A stretch of 64,000 nt of DNA from Afipia birgiae 34632 (GCF_000308295.2 NZ_HG326655.1:324188-388187); one strand, 5' to 3'; positions 38,707 to 48,151 are shown, numbered from the stretch's first letter. Numbers and translations: made by a program. The notes: a model not told the origin generated them from the sequence alone.

Positions 38707-40224
38707 ATGACTCTCGCAACTGATGTCGATCTGCTTCTTCAGGAACTCGGCGTTCCGCGCAATCTCTACTCCCAAGGCTCACGCACTGTGCGCTCGCCGC
38801 TCACCGGCGAGACGATTGCCAACGTGCAGGATGCAACCGCCAGCAGCGCGACCGAAGCGATCGCCCGGGCGCAAGAAGCGTTCCTTGCATGGAGGACGAT
38901 TCCTGCGCCGCAGCGCGGTGAACTCGTTCGCGTTCTTGGCAACGAACTGCGCAGCGCCAAGATCGCGCTTGGACGCCTGGTCACCATCGAAGCCGGAAAG
39001 ATCCTGTCGGAAGGACAGGGCGAGGTTCAGGAGATGATCGACATCTGCGATTTCGCAGTCGGTCTCTCCCGCCAGCTCTACGGCCTCACCATCGCGAGCG
39101 AACGGCCCAACCACCGGATGATGGAGCAGTGGCATCCGCTTGGTCCCGTTGGGGTGATCACCTCCTTCAATTTCCCTGTTGCGGTCTGGTCGTGGAACGC
39201 CGCCCTCGCCCTCGTCTGCGGCAACCCGGTGATCTGGAAGCCATCGGAAAGGACGCCGCTGACGGCGCTCGCCGTTCAGGCCCTGTTCGAGCGCGCGGCA
39301 GCGAAAATCAATGGCATACCGGCCGGCCTCTCGACGGTGCTGATCGGCGGGCGAGATGTCGGCGAGCTGCTGGTCGATGATCCGCGCGTTCCGCTGGTCT
39401 CGGCAACCGGGTCCACAGCCATGGGGCGAATGGTCGGTCCGCGCCTGGCGCAACGTTTTGCCCGGAGCATTCTGGAGCTTGGCGGCAATAACGCCTCGAT
39501 CGTGTGCCCGTCGTCGAACCTTGATCTTGCCGTTCGCGCCATCGCCTTCGCCGCCATCGGCACGGCCGGCCAGCGCTGTACATCGCTTCGCAGACTGTTC
39601 GTTCATCACAGTGTTTATGATGCATTCGTCAGAAGGCTGAAGCAGGTCTATGCGTCGGTCCGGATCGGCAATCCTATGGTGAAGGATGACGTGCTCGTTG
39701 GCCCGCTGATCGACGAGACCGCCTTTTTGAAAATGCAGGAGGCGCTGGCGGAAGCGCGGACATTCGGCGGACAGGTTTTTGGCGGCGAGCGCGTCGATGC
39801 AGACCAATACCCCGCAGCGCATTATGTAGCACCTGCCCTCGCCGAAATGCCGGCGCAGACCGGGCCGGTGCAGCGCGAGACGTTCGCGCCGATTCTCTAC
39901 GTCATGAAATATTCGGAGTTCGACGAAGCGCTGGCGCTGCACAACGACGTGCCGCAAGGGCTGTCATCCTCGATCTTCTCAACCGACATGCACGAGGTGG
40001 AGAAGTTTCTTTCGGTCAGCGGCTCCGACTGCGGCATCGCCAATATCAACATCGGCCCGTCCGGCGCAGAGATCGGCGGCGCATTCGGCGGAGAAAAGGA
40101 AACCGGCGGCGGACGCGAGGCAGGTTCAGATGCATGGAAGGCCTATATGCGCCGGGTTACCAGCACCATCAACTTCGGCCACGATCTTCCGCTCGCCCAG
40201 GGCGTGCGATTCGACATCGACTGA
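38707..40224 (+). CDS. Aldehyde dehydrogenase, ALDH7 / aminoadipate-semialdehyde type
   Basis: This 505-residue NAD-dependent aldehyde dehydrogenase is closest in pattern to ALDH7 (alpha-aminoadipic semialdehyde / piperideine-6-carboxylate dehydrogenase of lysine catabolism). Motifs are TSFNFPVAVW, KPSERTPLTA, the glutamate in LELGGNNASIV and catalytic Cys291 in AGQRCTSLRRLF; FGGEKETGGGREAGSDAWK near the end is typical of the class. ATG 38707 with GGAG upstream is used. No other lysine genes are adjacent. A recombinase relic begins 13 bases after its stop. Confidence 0.9.
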   Translation: MTLATDVDLLLQELGVPRNLYSQGSRTVRSPLTGETIANVQDATASSATEAIARAQEAFLAWRTIPAPQRGELVRVLGNELRSAKIALGRLVTIEAGKILSEGQGEVQEMIDICDFAVGLSRQLYGLTIASERPNHRMMEQWHPLGPVGVITSFNFPVAVWSWNAALALVCGNPVIWKPSERTPLTALAVQALFERAAAKINGIPAGLSTVLIGGRDVGELLVDDPRVPLVSATGSTAMGRMVGPRLAQRFARSILELGGNNASIVCPSSNLDLAVRAIAFAAIGTAGQRCTSLRRLFVHHSVYDAFVRRLKQVYASVRIGNPMVKDDVLVGPLIDETAFLKMQEALAEARTFGGQVFGGERVDADQYPAAHYVAPALAEMPAQTGPVQRETFAPILYVMKYSEFDEALALHNDVPQGLSSSIFSTDMHEVEKFLSVSGSDCGIANINIGPSGAEIGGAFGGEKETGGGREAGSDAWKAYMRRVTSTINFGHDLPLAQGVRFDID

Positions 40225-40237
40225 TTGCGGGTGGGGA

Positions 40238-40297
40238 AAATGGAGCACCATTCAGAATAAAACAGCGAACTCATACATTATTGAAAATGCTATGTAA
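40238..40297 (+). pseudogene. 3' end relic of a serine recombinase gene (left copy)
   Basis: The 19 codons KWSTIQNKTANSYIIENAM and a stop match the C-terminus EWRAIQNKTANSYIIEIVI at 50747-50806 at about 80% nucleotide identity over 60 bases. Nothing else of the gene remains here. The 150 bases on to the amidohydrolase stop hold no other recognised feature. Confidence 0.65.
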
Positions 40298-40449
40298 TTT
40301 TAAGAATTGCGACTGAGAGGCGCCGTCGCCTTCCCTGGATCAGCGCGAGATCGCGTACGGGAATGTAGCGGGAGGTACCGCCTTTGCATCCCCTCATACG
40401 GCGCTGCAATCCGGTCTGTTCAACGTTTGGCGTCACAAGCATCGTTGTT

Positions 40450-41664
40450 CTATAGATTTGCCGCGTGATCGAGAAAGACGCCACCACGCGCGACCAATCG
40501 CCCGGACTTGTAGACACCGCGACGCACCGGTCGCGCCACGACCGCCATCTGCGCATGATCGGCATCCACCACGACGAGGTCGGCTAGAGAACCGATTGTA
40601 AGCCCGTAATCAGGGATTCCCAGGACGTTGGCTGGAGCCTGAGTGATCATGTCAAAGGCGCAAGCGAGTTCATCATCGGTGTTGAAGCCGGACCTGTAGC
40701 CGATCATCATCGCGCGCTCGAGCATGTCACCATCGCCATAAGGCCACCAGGAATCGCGGATATCGTCGTTGCCCGCGAACACGGTGACGCCAGCGTCACG
40801 TAGCGCCAGCACCGGCGGAAATGGATGATCGCCCGGCGCATTGGTCATGATCGCCACGTTTGCCGCAGCGAGATTTTCAGCGGTCCGCATCATCGCATCG
40901 CGAGGCACTTCGCCGAGTGCGTAGGCGTGACTCGCGACGACGCGGCCTTCGAGACTGGCGGCACGCGTGCGCGCCGCCATCCGGTCCAGCGTGTGCAATC
41001 CGAGCTGACCGCCGTCATGCAGATGGAGATCGATGCCCTTGCCGTGGCGCTCGGCGAGCGCAAAAACAAGAGCGAGATGGGCTTCAATGTCGCCCTCGAA
41101 ACTCGCGGAGTCGAGGCCGCCGACCACGTCCGCGCCTTGCGCGAGTGCTTCATCGAGCAGCTCCCGCGTTCCGGGCCGCACAAGCAAACCGCGCGCCAGC
41201 CCGACGATCTGGATCGACACCACATCGCGATACTTTTCGCGCAGCGCCAAAATGCCTTCGAGATGCGTCAATCCGAAATCGGTATCAATCTCGACATGCG
41301 TGCGCATATGGGTGGTGCCACGGCTCACCGCCCGCTCCACCAGCGCGCCGGCGCGAATCGCCAGCGAAGCGCCCCGGGCAAGCCAGTCCTTCTGGATCGC
41401 GAGGCGTTCGCCGACATTGAAGCCCGCGGTGCAGCGTTGATGCGGCCGCCAAACATCGCCAAAGAACGTGGTGTCGAGATGATTATGTCCATCGACGAAA
41501 CCCGGAAGCACGAGTGCACCGCCAAGATCGTGGCGCTCGCGCCCGACTGAAACCTCAGCGCTGCCTTCCGCAAGCATGACGATCCGGCTGCCGGAAATGC
41601 CAATGGCCTGAACCGTCCCGTCGGGAAGACGGGCGTTGTCGAGAACGAGATCGAGCGACGGCAT
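40450..41664 (-). CDS. Cytosine-deaminase-like amidohydrolase
   Basis: This 404-residue metal-dependent hydrolase of the cytosine deaminase/isoguanine deaminase branch has GFVDGHNHLDTTF (first metal pair), THVEID, HLHDGGQ, SHAYALG and the late aspartate in GNDDIRDSWWPYGDGDML. The HxHDGG site differs from the HxHCDE of CodA, so the substrate may not be cytosine. It is the last gene of a nucleoside-type ABC uptake operon, which suggests a nitrogen heterocycle or base that is imported and then deaminated or ring-opened. Confidence 0.85.
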   Translation of the reverse strand: MPSLDLVLDNARLPDGTVQAIGISGSRIVMLAEGSAEVSVGRERHDLGGALVLPGFVDGHNHLDTTFFGDVWRPHQRCTAGFNVGERLAIQKDWLARGASLAIRAGALVERAVSRGTTHMRTHVEIDTDFGLTHLEGILALREKYRDVVSIQIVGLARGLLVRPGTRELLDEALAQGADVVGGLDSASFEGDIEAHLALVFALAERHGKGIDLHLHDGGQLGLHTLDRMAARTRAASLEGRVVASHAYALGEVPRDAMMRTAENLAAANVAIMTNAPGDHPFPPVLALRDAGVTVFAGNDDIRDSWWPYGDGDMLERAMMIGYRSGFNTDDELACAFDMITQAPANVLGIPDYGLTIGSLADLVVVDADHAQMAVVARPVRRGVYKSGRLVARGGVFLDHAANL

Positions 41665-41709
41665 GATGGGTCGAAACCTTCAGATGAGAAGCACGAGTGG
41701 AAACGGAGA

Positions 41710-41738
41710 ATGGACGCCGCTTTCGCGGCGGCGTCCAT
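41710..41738 (-). promoter_or_regulatory. Intercistronic hairpin between BMP gene and amidohydrolase gene
   Basis: ATGGACGCCGC pairs with GCGGCGTCCAT (one bulge) 16 bases after the binding-protein stop. There is no T run. It probably protects the mRNA end of the abundant binding protein and limits read-through. Confidence 0.6.
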
Positions 41739-41754
41739 CGCAGATGCTCGGCGA

Positions 41755-42855
41755 TCAGGTGCGCGGCAGCTGCCCCTGGATGCCTTCGACCAGCCAGTCG
41801 ATGCTGCGCAGCTCGGCGTCCGGCATGGTGGCGCCGGCCGCAACACGTACCTTTCCGGACTGATCCTTGATCTCGCCGGTGAAGGGATGGAATTTACCTT
41901 CGAGAATAGCCTTTTCCTTCTCGGCCATCAGCGCACGCACCTCGGCGGGAAGCGCCGCATTCTGCGTCGTCATGCGAACGAAGCCGCCTGGTCCAAGGCC
42001 GCGCCATTTCGATTCCGCCTTCCACTTGCCGTCGATCACGCCTTGTGCGGCCTCGGCATACGCAGACGTCCAATCAAGTTCGAACGAGGTCAGCTGCCTG
42101 TTCTTGACGAATGCCGAGAAGTCGCCCGAGCTGCCGATCGACCACACGCCCTTCTCTTCAGCGGCGAGACCCTGCACCGGCGTGTTCGGGCTGCCTGAGA
42201 GAACGTCAGCACCCTGCGACACCAGCGCGTTGATGGCATCCTTCTCTTTCGCCGGATCGCTCCAGGCGTTGGCCCAGATCAGCTTGCACACCGCATTCGG
42301 ATTGACGCTGCGCGCGCCGAGCATGAACGCGTTAAGGCCGTAGATCACCTGCGGCACCGGGAAGGCGCCGACCCAGCCGAGCACGTTGCTCTTGGTCATC
42401 TTGCCGGCGGCAATGCCGGTGAGATAGGTGCCCTCGTAAGAGCGAGCCTCGAAAACTCCGAGATTGTCCAGCGTTCCGATGCCAGCGCAGCATTCGAATT
42501 TGGTCTTGGGCAGGGTCGGCGCTAACTTCCGAAGCGTTGCGTACTGGGAGAACGTAGTGCCCATGATCAGCTGATGCCCCTGTGCGGCAAGCTGACGGAA
42601 GACACGCTCTGCATCCTGGGCCTGCTGCACGTTGTCGAGCACCGTGACCTTTACCTTGCCGCCGGACTTGGATTCGAGCGAACGCCAAGCGCGGGCATGG
42701 AACGCCTCCCAACCGTTCTCGGCAATCGGCCCTTGATGGACGACACCGACCTTCAGAACTTCGTTTTGAGCAAATGCCTTTAACCCTGGTCCGAGGCCGA
42801 TGGTTGCGCCAGCGGCGGAGCTACGCAGGAAATTACGCCTGGTCATCGAGAACAT
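41755..42855 (-). CDS. BMP-family substrate-binding protein (nucleoside/base ABC uptake)
   Basis: This 366-residue periplasmic receptor of the BMP/PnrA/Med family binds purine nucleosides or related compounds for ABC import. It carries a Tat-type signal (MTRRNFLRSSAAG, mature from about AFAQN) and family segments VGVVHQGPIAENGW, GTTFSQYATLRKLA and FEARSYEGTYLTGIAAG. A strong AGGAGG lies 8 bases before ATG 42855; ATG 42861 is too close to it. It is the fourth gene of the operon, after the two permeases. Confidence 0.92.
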   Translation of the reverse strand: MFSMTRRNFLRSSAAGATIGLGPGLKAFAQNEVLKVGVVHQGPIAENGWEAFHARAWRSLESKSGGKVKVTVLDNVQQAQDAERVFRQLAAQGHQLIMGTTFSQYATLRKLAPTLPKTKFECCAGIGTLDNLGVFEARSYEGTYLTGIAAGKMTKSNVLGWVGAFPVPQVIYGLNAFMLGARSVNPNAVCKLIWANAWSDPAKEKDAINALVSQGADVLSGSPNTPVQGLAAEEKGVWSIGSSGDFSAFVKNRQLTSFELDWTSAYAEAAQGVIDGKWKAESKWRGLGPGGFVRMTTQNAALPAEVRALMAEKEKAILEGKFHPFTGEIKDQSGKVRVAAGATMPDAELRSIDWLVEGIQGQLPRT

Positions 42856-42947
42856 ATTCATTTCCTCCTGATGGTCCGGCGCAGACGAACCGTTTGATTT
42901 TCTACCTGCGCGACTTGGTAAATTCGGCAGTATATCGACGAGAAAAA

Positions 42948-43868
42948 TCAGGCTTCGCCATGGAACAGCTTGCCGAGCGAAGCCGGCGCATTGAGCTGAA
43001 CCAATGTCGGATTGCGGGAGATCAGAACGAGCACGACGATCGTCGCCAGATAGGGCAACGCCGACATCATCTCTGGAGGGACCGGGATGCCGGCGCCCTG
43101 AGCGAACAGCTGCACCGTCGTCATACCGCCGAACAAATAGGCTCCGAGCAGCACCCGTTCCGGTCGCCATGTCGCAAAGACAACGAGCGCAAGCGCGATC
43201 CAGCCGCGACCGGCGGTCATGCCTTCCACCCAGAGCGATGTGTAGACCACCGCCAGATAGGCGCCCGCGATGCCGGCCATCGCGCCGCCGAACAACACCG
43301 CGTACAAGCGCACGGTGTTGACCGGGTAGCCGATCGAGTGGGCTGAGGCCGGCGATTCACCGACAGCACGAAGGACGAGACCAGCGCGCGTGCGGTAAAG
43401 GAACCAGAACACACCACCGAAGGCGGCCCACGACAGATAGATCAGCGGGTGCAATAGCACGAGAGTCGAACCGATCAATGGAATGCCGCTCACCCATGCG
43501 GCAAGTTCAGAAGGCTCGCGTGCCAGTGCGACGCCAACGTAAGGCTTGCCGAGAAATGCACTCGCGCCGGCCCCGAAGATCGCCAGGGCGAGGCCGCTCG
43601 CAACCTGATTGGCCTTCAGCGTAAGCGTGAGCAAGGCAAAGATCGCCGCCAGTACAGCTCCGGCGAATGCGGCAAAAAGAACGCCGAGCCACAGATTATG
43701 CGTCGCATGGGTGACAGCGAAGGCAGTCACCGCACCAAACAGCATCATGCCTTCGACGCCGAGATTGAGCATTCCAGATTTCTCGGTGACGAGTTCGCCG
43801 AGCCCGGCATAGACGAGCGGCGTTCCAGCCACGAGCGTCGCAATCACAATGGCGGACAAGGTATCCAT
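42948..43868 (-). CDS. Nucleoside-type ABC permease (NupQ/YufQ-like)
   Basis: This permease subunit (306 residues) has about eight to ten transmembrane helices of the BPD_transp_2 family. The N-terminal GELVTEKSGMLNLGVEGMMLFGA signature is typical of the second permease of guanosine/nucleoside importers. ATG 43868 overlaps the stop of the preceding permease (TGATG), so the two are translationally coupled; GTG 43871 is the alternative. Confidence 0.92.
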   Translation of the reverse strand: MDTLSAIVIATLVAGTPLVYAGLGELVTEKSGMLNLGVEGMMLFGAVTAFAVTHATHNLWLGVLFAAFAGAVLAAIFALLTLTLKANQVASGLALAIFGAGASAFLGKPYVGVALAREPSELAAWVSGIPLIGSTLVLLHPLIYLSWAAFGGVFWFLYRTRAGLVLRAVGESPASAHSIGYPVNTVRLYAVLFGGAMAGIAGAYLAVVYTSLWVEGMTAGRGWIALALVVFATWRPERVLLGAYLFGGMTTVQLFAQGAGIPVPPEMMSALPYLATIVVLVLISRNPTLVQLNAPASLGKLFHGEA

Positions 43869-44956
43869 CACGCAGTTACCTTCTTCAATTTAACGGTGCC
43901 CGGTATTACGCGGATGCGATAGGTGATCAGGATGTCTGCTCCAAGCAGGAAGAAGAGCAGCACGCCCTGGAATAGACCGGTGATCGCCGACGGAAGGTTG
44001 AGCGTCATCTGGGCCGCCTCTCCGCTGAGATAGAGCAGCGAGATCAACAGACCACCGAGCACGATGCCGATCGGCTGGAGACGCCCGAGAAAGGCTACAA
44101 TGATGGCGGCAAAGCCGTAACCGGGTGAGGCCGTCGGAAAGAGTTGGCCGAGCGGTCCGGCGATTTCACCGACACCAGCGATTCCCGATGCGACTCCGCC
44201 TGCCAGCATCGCGATCCACACCGCGCGGCGACCGTTGAAGCCGGCATACCGGGCAGCTGGCTCGGACAGACCAACCACCTGCAACTGGTAGCCGACGAAG
44301 CTTCGCTTGAGGATAAACCACGTGAACACGACAGCTGCGAGCGTAATCAAAACGCTGGCGTTGAGCCGCGTGCCTTCGATCAGAATCGGAAACAAGGCAC
44401 TTGGAGCGAGCGGCTCCGATTGCGGGAAATTGAATCCGTTGGGATCGCGCCATGGTCCATAGATCAGGTAACTCAGCCAAAGCTGAGCGACATAAGTCAG
44501 CATCAGACTGGTGAGAATTTCGTTGGCATTGAAACGCGTTCGCAGAAACGCGGGGATCGCCGACCACAGCATGCCGCCGAACGCGCCAGCGACAACCATC
44601 GCAGGCAACACCCAGGATCCGCCCTGAGGTCCATAGTGCAGCGCTACCACGCCACTAAAGATCACACCCACTGTGAGCTGGCCTTCAGCGCCGATGTTCC
44701 AGACATTGGCGCGGAAACCAACCGCAAGACCGAGCCCGATCAGGATCAGCGGCGACGCCTTGATAAGGAGTTCGCCGACGCCGTAGAGGTTTTCGATCGG
44801 CTGCACGGCAAACACGTAAAACGCGGTTGCTGGATCCTTGCCCATCGCGATGAACATGCAGAGTCCGGTCAGCGCCGTCAGCCCGACCGCCAAGAGCGGA
44901 GAAAGGTATTGCATGATCTGGGAGGGCGCAACCCGACGTTCAAGCTTGAGCTTCAT
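43868..44956 (-). CDS. Nucleoside-type ABC permease (NupP/YufP-like)
   Basis: This first permease subunit (362 residues) is a polytopic BPD_transp_2 protein with the conserved GLAVGFRANVWNIGAEGQL segment and NANEILTSLMLTYVA. It pairs with the following permease to form the channel. Its start overlaps the ATPase stop by four bases. Confidence 0.92.
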   Translation of the reverse strand: MKLKLERRVAPSQIMQYLSPLLAVGLTALTGLCMFIAMGKDPATAFYVFAVQPIENLYGVGELLIKASPLILIGLGLAVGFRANVWNIGAEGQLTVGVIFSGVVALHYGPQGGSWVLPAMVVAGAFGGMLWSAIPAFLRTRFNANEILTSLMLTYVAQLWLSYLIYGPWRDPNGFNFPQSEPLAPSALFPILIEGTRLNASVLITLAAVVFTWFILKRSFVGYQLQVVGLSEPAARYAGFNGRRAVWIAMLAGGVASGIAGVGEIAGPLGQLFPTASPGYGFAAIIVAFLGRLQPIGIVLGGLLISLLYLSGEAAQMTLNLPSAITGLFQGVLLFFLLGADILITYRIRVIPGTVKLKKVTA

Positions 44957-46530
44957 TGTCGATCTCCCGAGCCGCGTTGAGCGGCGTGGCCATCATGTCG
45001 CTGAGACAGGCCGGTCATCATCAGACCGATCTCGGTCAAATCCGTCTCGGCCGTAGCAATTGGTTTCGACAGTCGGCCCTTGACCATGACCGAGATGCTG
45101 TCGCAAATCTCGAACAGCTCATCGAGTTCTTCGGAGATGACCAGAATGGCGGTGCCTGTATTGCGAAGGTCGATCAGCGTCTGCCGGATGAACGCAGCGG
45201 CCCCGACGTCGACGCCCCAGGTCGGCTGTGACACGATCAGCACCTTCGGTTTCTGAAGCACCTCGCGGCCGATAATGAACTTCTGTAAATTGCCTCCGGA
45301 CAAGCTGCGCGCTTCGGCATCCGGCCCACCACATTTGACCTGGAAGCCCTCGATGCAGCGGTGGGTGAAGGCCGTGATCGCGCCAAAATTCAACAAACCA
45401 CCTTTGACCATGCCGCTGTCGTGCGCGGTTAGCAGCGCATTCTCCGCCAACGTCAATGTCGGTACCGCGCCGCGGCCGAGCCGTTCTTCCGGCACGAAGC
45501 AAAGACCGAGCCGGCGGCGCGTCAGCGGATCGGTGCAGCCAACCGGTCTGCCGAGAAGTTCGATCCGGCCCTTTTCCGGAATCGGTGTTTCGCCTGAAAG
45601 CGCGGTCAAAAGCTCTTTCTGACCGTTGCCCGAGACGCCGGCGATGCCGACGATTTCGCCGGCATGCACCACCAGATCGATCTGGTCGAGCGCGGTGCCG
45701 AACGCGGAATCCGCGGCACGCGTGAGCTTGTCGACCACAAGACAACGCTCGGTGCCGGCTGCGATCGACGACGGCCTGCACACCGGCAGATCGGCGCCCA
45801 CCATCATTCGGGCCATGCTGCGCGGCGATTCCTGGCGCGGATCGCAAACGCCGGTGACGCGGCCGGCGCGCATCACCGTCGCCGCATGACACAGCGCCTT
45901 GATCTCATGCAGCTTGTGGCTGATGTACAGAATGCTGCAGCCATCATCGGAAAGTTGGCGCAACGTCTCGAACAGCCTCTCGACAGCCTGCGGCGTCAGC
46001 ACCGAGGTCGGCTCATCCATAATCAGAAGCCGCGGGTTGAGAAGCAAAGCGCGGATGATCTCGACCCGCTGCCGCTCGCCGACCGACATCGTATGCACCA
46101 ACCGGCTCGGGTCGACCGGAAGGCCGTAGCGTTCGGAGACAGCAACGATTTGTGCCGAGAGTGTTCCGAGATCCGGCTTACCGGTCATACCGAGCGCGAT
46201 GTTCTGCACCACGGTCAGCGTCTCGAACAACGAAAAATGCTGGAACACCATGCCGATGCCGAGACGCTGCGCCTGCGCGGGACTCGTTACCGCGACCGCC
46301 TCGCCGCCCCAGATCAGCTCACCCGCGTCCGGCTTCACCAACCCGTAGATGACTTTCATCAACGTGCTCTTGCCGGCGCCGTTCTCTCCGAGCACGGCAT
46401 GTATCTCGCCAGGCGCGACCTTAAGATTGATCTGGTCGTTAGCAAGGACCGAAGGATAGCGCTTACAAATGCCGCGCAGTTCAAGACGCGGTGTACCGTC
46501 TGGAAAGGCGATGCCGACTGGCCCCGTCAT
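44953..46530 (-). CDS. Nucleoside-type ABC importer ATPase, double domain
   Basis: This 525-residue protein has two fused ABC domains, as in ribose/nucleoside importers (NupO/YufO, RbsA). Domain 1 has Walker A GENGAGKST, signature MSVGERQRVEI and Walker B LLIMDEPTSVL. Domain 2 has the degenerate P-loop GVSGNGQKELL, signature LSGGNLQKFIIGREVL and VLIVSQPTWGVDVGA, as is usual. ATG 46530 has GGAG about 11 bases upstream; the frame is open to 46614 but reads as non-coding. It is the first gene of the ATPase-permease-permease-BMP-amidohydrolase operon. Confidence 0.92.
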   Translation of the reverse strand: MTGPVGIAFPDGTPRLELRGICKRYPSVLANDQINLKVAPGEIHAVLGENGAGKSTLMKVIYGLVKPDAGELIWGGEAVAVTSPAQAQRLGIGMVFQHFSLFETLTVVQNIALGMTGKPDLGTLSAQIVAVSERYGLPVDPSRLVHTMSVGERQRVEIIRALLLNPRLLIMDEPTSVLTPQAVERLFETLRQLSDDGCSILYISHKLHEIKALCHAATVMRAGRVTGVCDPRQESPRSMARMMVGADLPVCRPSSIAAGTERCLVVDKLTRAADSAFGTALDQIDLVVHAGEIVGIAGVSGNGQKELLTALSGETPIPEKGRIELLGRPVGCTDPLTRRRLGLCFVPEERLGRGAVPTLTLAENALLTAHDSGMVKGGLLNFGAITAFTHRCIEGFQVKCGGPDAEARSLSGGNLQKFIIGREVLQKPKVLIVSQPTWGVDVGAAAFIRQTLIDLRNTGTAILVISEELDELFEICDSISVMVKGRLSKPIATAETDLTEIGLMMTGLSQRHDGHAAQRGSGDRQ

Positions 46531-47164
46531 ACGTCTTTTTCTCCGTCGCCACGATGTCAGACAACCTGGAAAGAAAACGCGGAGCGATGCGCGATCGCGT
46601 CGAGCCGCAAACAAAGTGCGTCAGCAACTTTCAAACTTACGGCCTATAACACTCACTCCCTGTCGGTTCGCTTTCGTTTGCGGATCACTGACCTCCTGGA
46701 AACGCGCGTCCGATATTCATTCGATCGTGCCATGCATGCCGACCAGATCAGCCCTGCAGGGTAAGAATAAACTTACTTATGTCAAGCGCAGAGACGATCT
46801 TCAAAAATTTGCGCTCCAAGAAGCGGCCACTCGGCATCGCCGCGGATAATTGGAGAGACGGCGCAGGCGTTCTGAAGCTACCGATCGCGAGTTGCCAATC
46901 GGGCACGCGAGTGAGCTGCACCTTGAAAAGACCGGCTCGCCCGCGCCCTCGCCTGCATTCTCATTTCGAATGCACACCCGTTCAGCCATTCGCGCGGCAT
47001 AAAACAGCAATAAGGCCAGCGTGAAATTCGCCAATTCCCGCAACAGGAAAATGCCGATCTCCGCCGCACCTTTCAGGACGGGACCGCCCGGATTCCGGTC
47101 TTTGCGCTACAGTACTGAAACTACGCGACGTCATCGCTGAACCATTCAAGTATGGAGACTTAGA
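46531..47164. other. Region without an intact gene, upstream of the nucleoside-uptake operon
   Basis: About 630 bp include the expected operon promoter (AT-rich near 46760-46790). Short frames on both strands match nothing recognised. No operator motif could be assigned. Confidence 0.35.
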
Positions 47165-47509
47165 TCAGAACTTTACAGTGATACCGGAGTACAGCGACTG
47201 TTCGGTGCAGCTGTTATTAGTCACGCCCCGAGCGACATTGCAGACAGGGCTCTTGGCCTGGTCAAGGCCGAACTTGTTCTGCCTATAGCAATAGGCAACC
47301 CAGACATCGACAAAGTGCGAGTACTTCGGTCCCCACATCGCCTTGCTGGCGTCAAGGGTCAGGCGGATCGGCTCTCCACCGCGGTGTCGCCGCCGCCGCT
47401 AGTGGTCCCGAGAGGGGCGTTCTGTTTGCCCTTCTTTCCGTACCAGCCAGCACGACCGCTGATGGAGAACGGTATTCCGGCAGGAAGCCGAGACCCATGC
47501 CCTCGGTCC
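47165..47509 (-). pseudogene. C-terminal fragment of an outer-membrane beta-barrel protein
   Basis: Translation gives SGRAGWYGKKGKQNAPLG, then, after a frameshift near 47370, LTLDASKAMWGPKYSHFVD and VWVAYCYRQNKFGLDQ, ending LYSGITVKF. The alternating strands and terminal phenylalanine are typical of outer-membrane barrels assembled by BAM. The N-terminal part is missing, replaced by the helicase relic. Confidence 0.6.
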
Positions 47510-47735
47510 ATTTCTGGGCGAGCACGAGCCCTGCCTCGATGGTCTTTCTCAGTCCGACTTCGTCCGCGAGAATCGCACCCTTGGAAAGGGCGATTTAAAA
47601 GCGAACAGGGCAGCTTCCACCTGATGGGGATTTAGGTCGACCGGGGCATCCAGAAGCGCACCAGCGAACTTCTCCGCGTCAGCGACTGAACGCCGGCGGG
47701 TAAGCTCATGAGCGAAGAGCTTTGCATGATAGTCC
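47510..47735 (-). pseudogene. Relic of an SNF2/RapA-like helicase N-terminus
   Basis: The frame reads AHELTRRRSVADAEKFAGAL, then PVDLNPHQVEAALFAFKSP, and after a one-base shift near 47592 SKGAILADEVGLRKTIEAG and LVLAQKW. This is the start of a large SNF2-type helicase, with its Walker A changed from DEVGLGKT to DEVGLRKT. Only about 75 codons remain. Such helicases occur in defence islands such as DISARM, but also elsewhere. Confidence 0.65.
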
Positions 47736-48058
47736 GTTGTCAGTCCCGCCCCCGGCTCACTTCTTTGGTAGTTCACTATCCCATAGTAAATTACGGCAAC
47801 AACCATCACTAAAATTCCGCGGCACCAAAAGGCCGCACGCGAAGAAAGGAACCCGACCAGTTACTGAGGCGGCGGTAACGACTCTCGTCAACAGCGCCCG
47901 GCTGATAGCCGGGCGTTTTTCTCATGCGTGGCGATCACGCTTGAGATGCGACGCCATCCTGCGGCGCACTTCGCTAACATGTATTCGATCGCGCGTGCGC
48001 TCGACCTACAGGAGGACGAATTTCGTGTGATGATGCGTTCGTTTACGTGCGCGGCGGA
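47736..48058. other. Short gap with a terminator and no gene
   Basis: About 320 bp hold only the terminator at 47894-47921 and no frame with recognisable similarity. Confidence 0.35.
47894..47921 (+). terminator. Strong intrinsic terminator without an intact upstream gene
   Basis: CGCCCGGCTGATAGCCGGGCG is followed by five T. The gene it once served on the plus strand is gone. Confidence 0.8.
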
Positions 48059-48151
48059 AAGCACCTTGAAGCCATCGGCAGCGAGCGCTTCTGCCGCTGA
48101 CCCACCGGTGTATTCGGTCACATTGGTAATGATCGCAACTCGGTCGGCCAT
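48059..48151 (-). pseudogene. N-terminal fragment of a short-chain dehydrogenase
   Basis: Thirty-one codons, MADRVAIITNVTEYTG then GSAAEALAADGFKVL, match the cofactor-binding start of an SDR; similarity stops abruptly after this. No remaining core or catalytic YxxxK was found. Confidence 0.55.

Noticed and set aside
40290..40565. 91-codon minus-strand frame after the amidohydrolase
   Set aside because: It overlaps the end of the amidohydrolase gene and the recombinase relic and matches nothing recognised.
47510..47735. Active DISARM-like or other defence system
   Set aside because: Only about 75 frameshifted codons of one helicase remain; no methylase, DrmA/B or nuclease genes are present.
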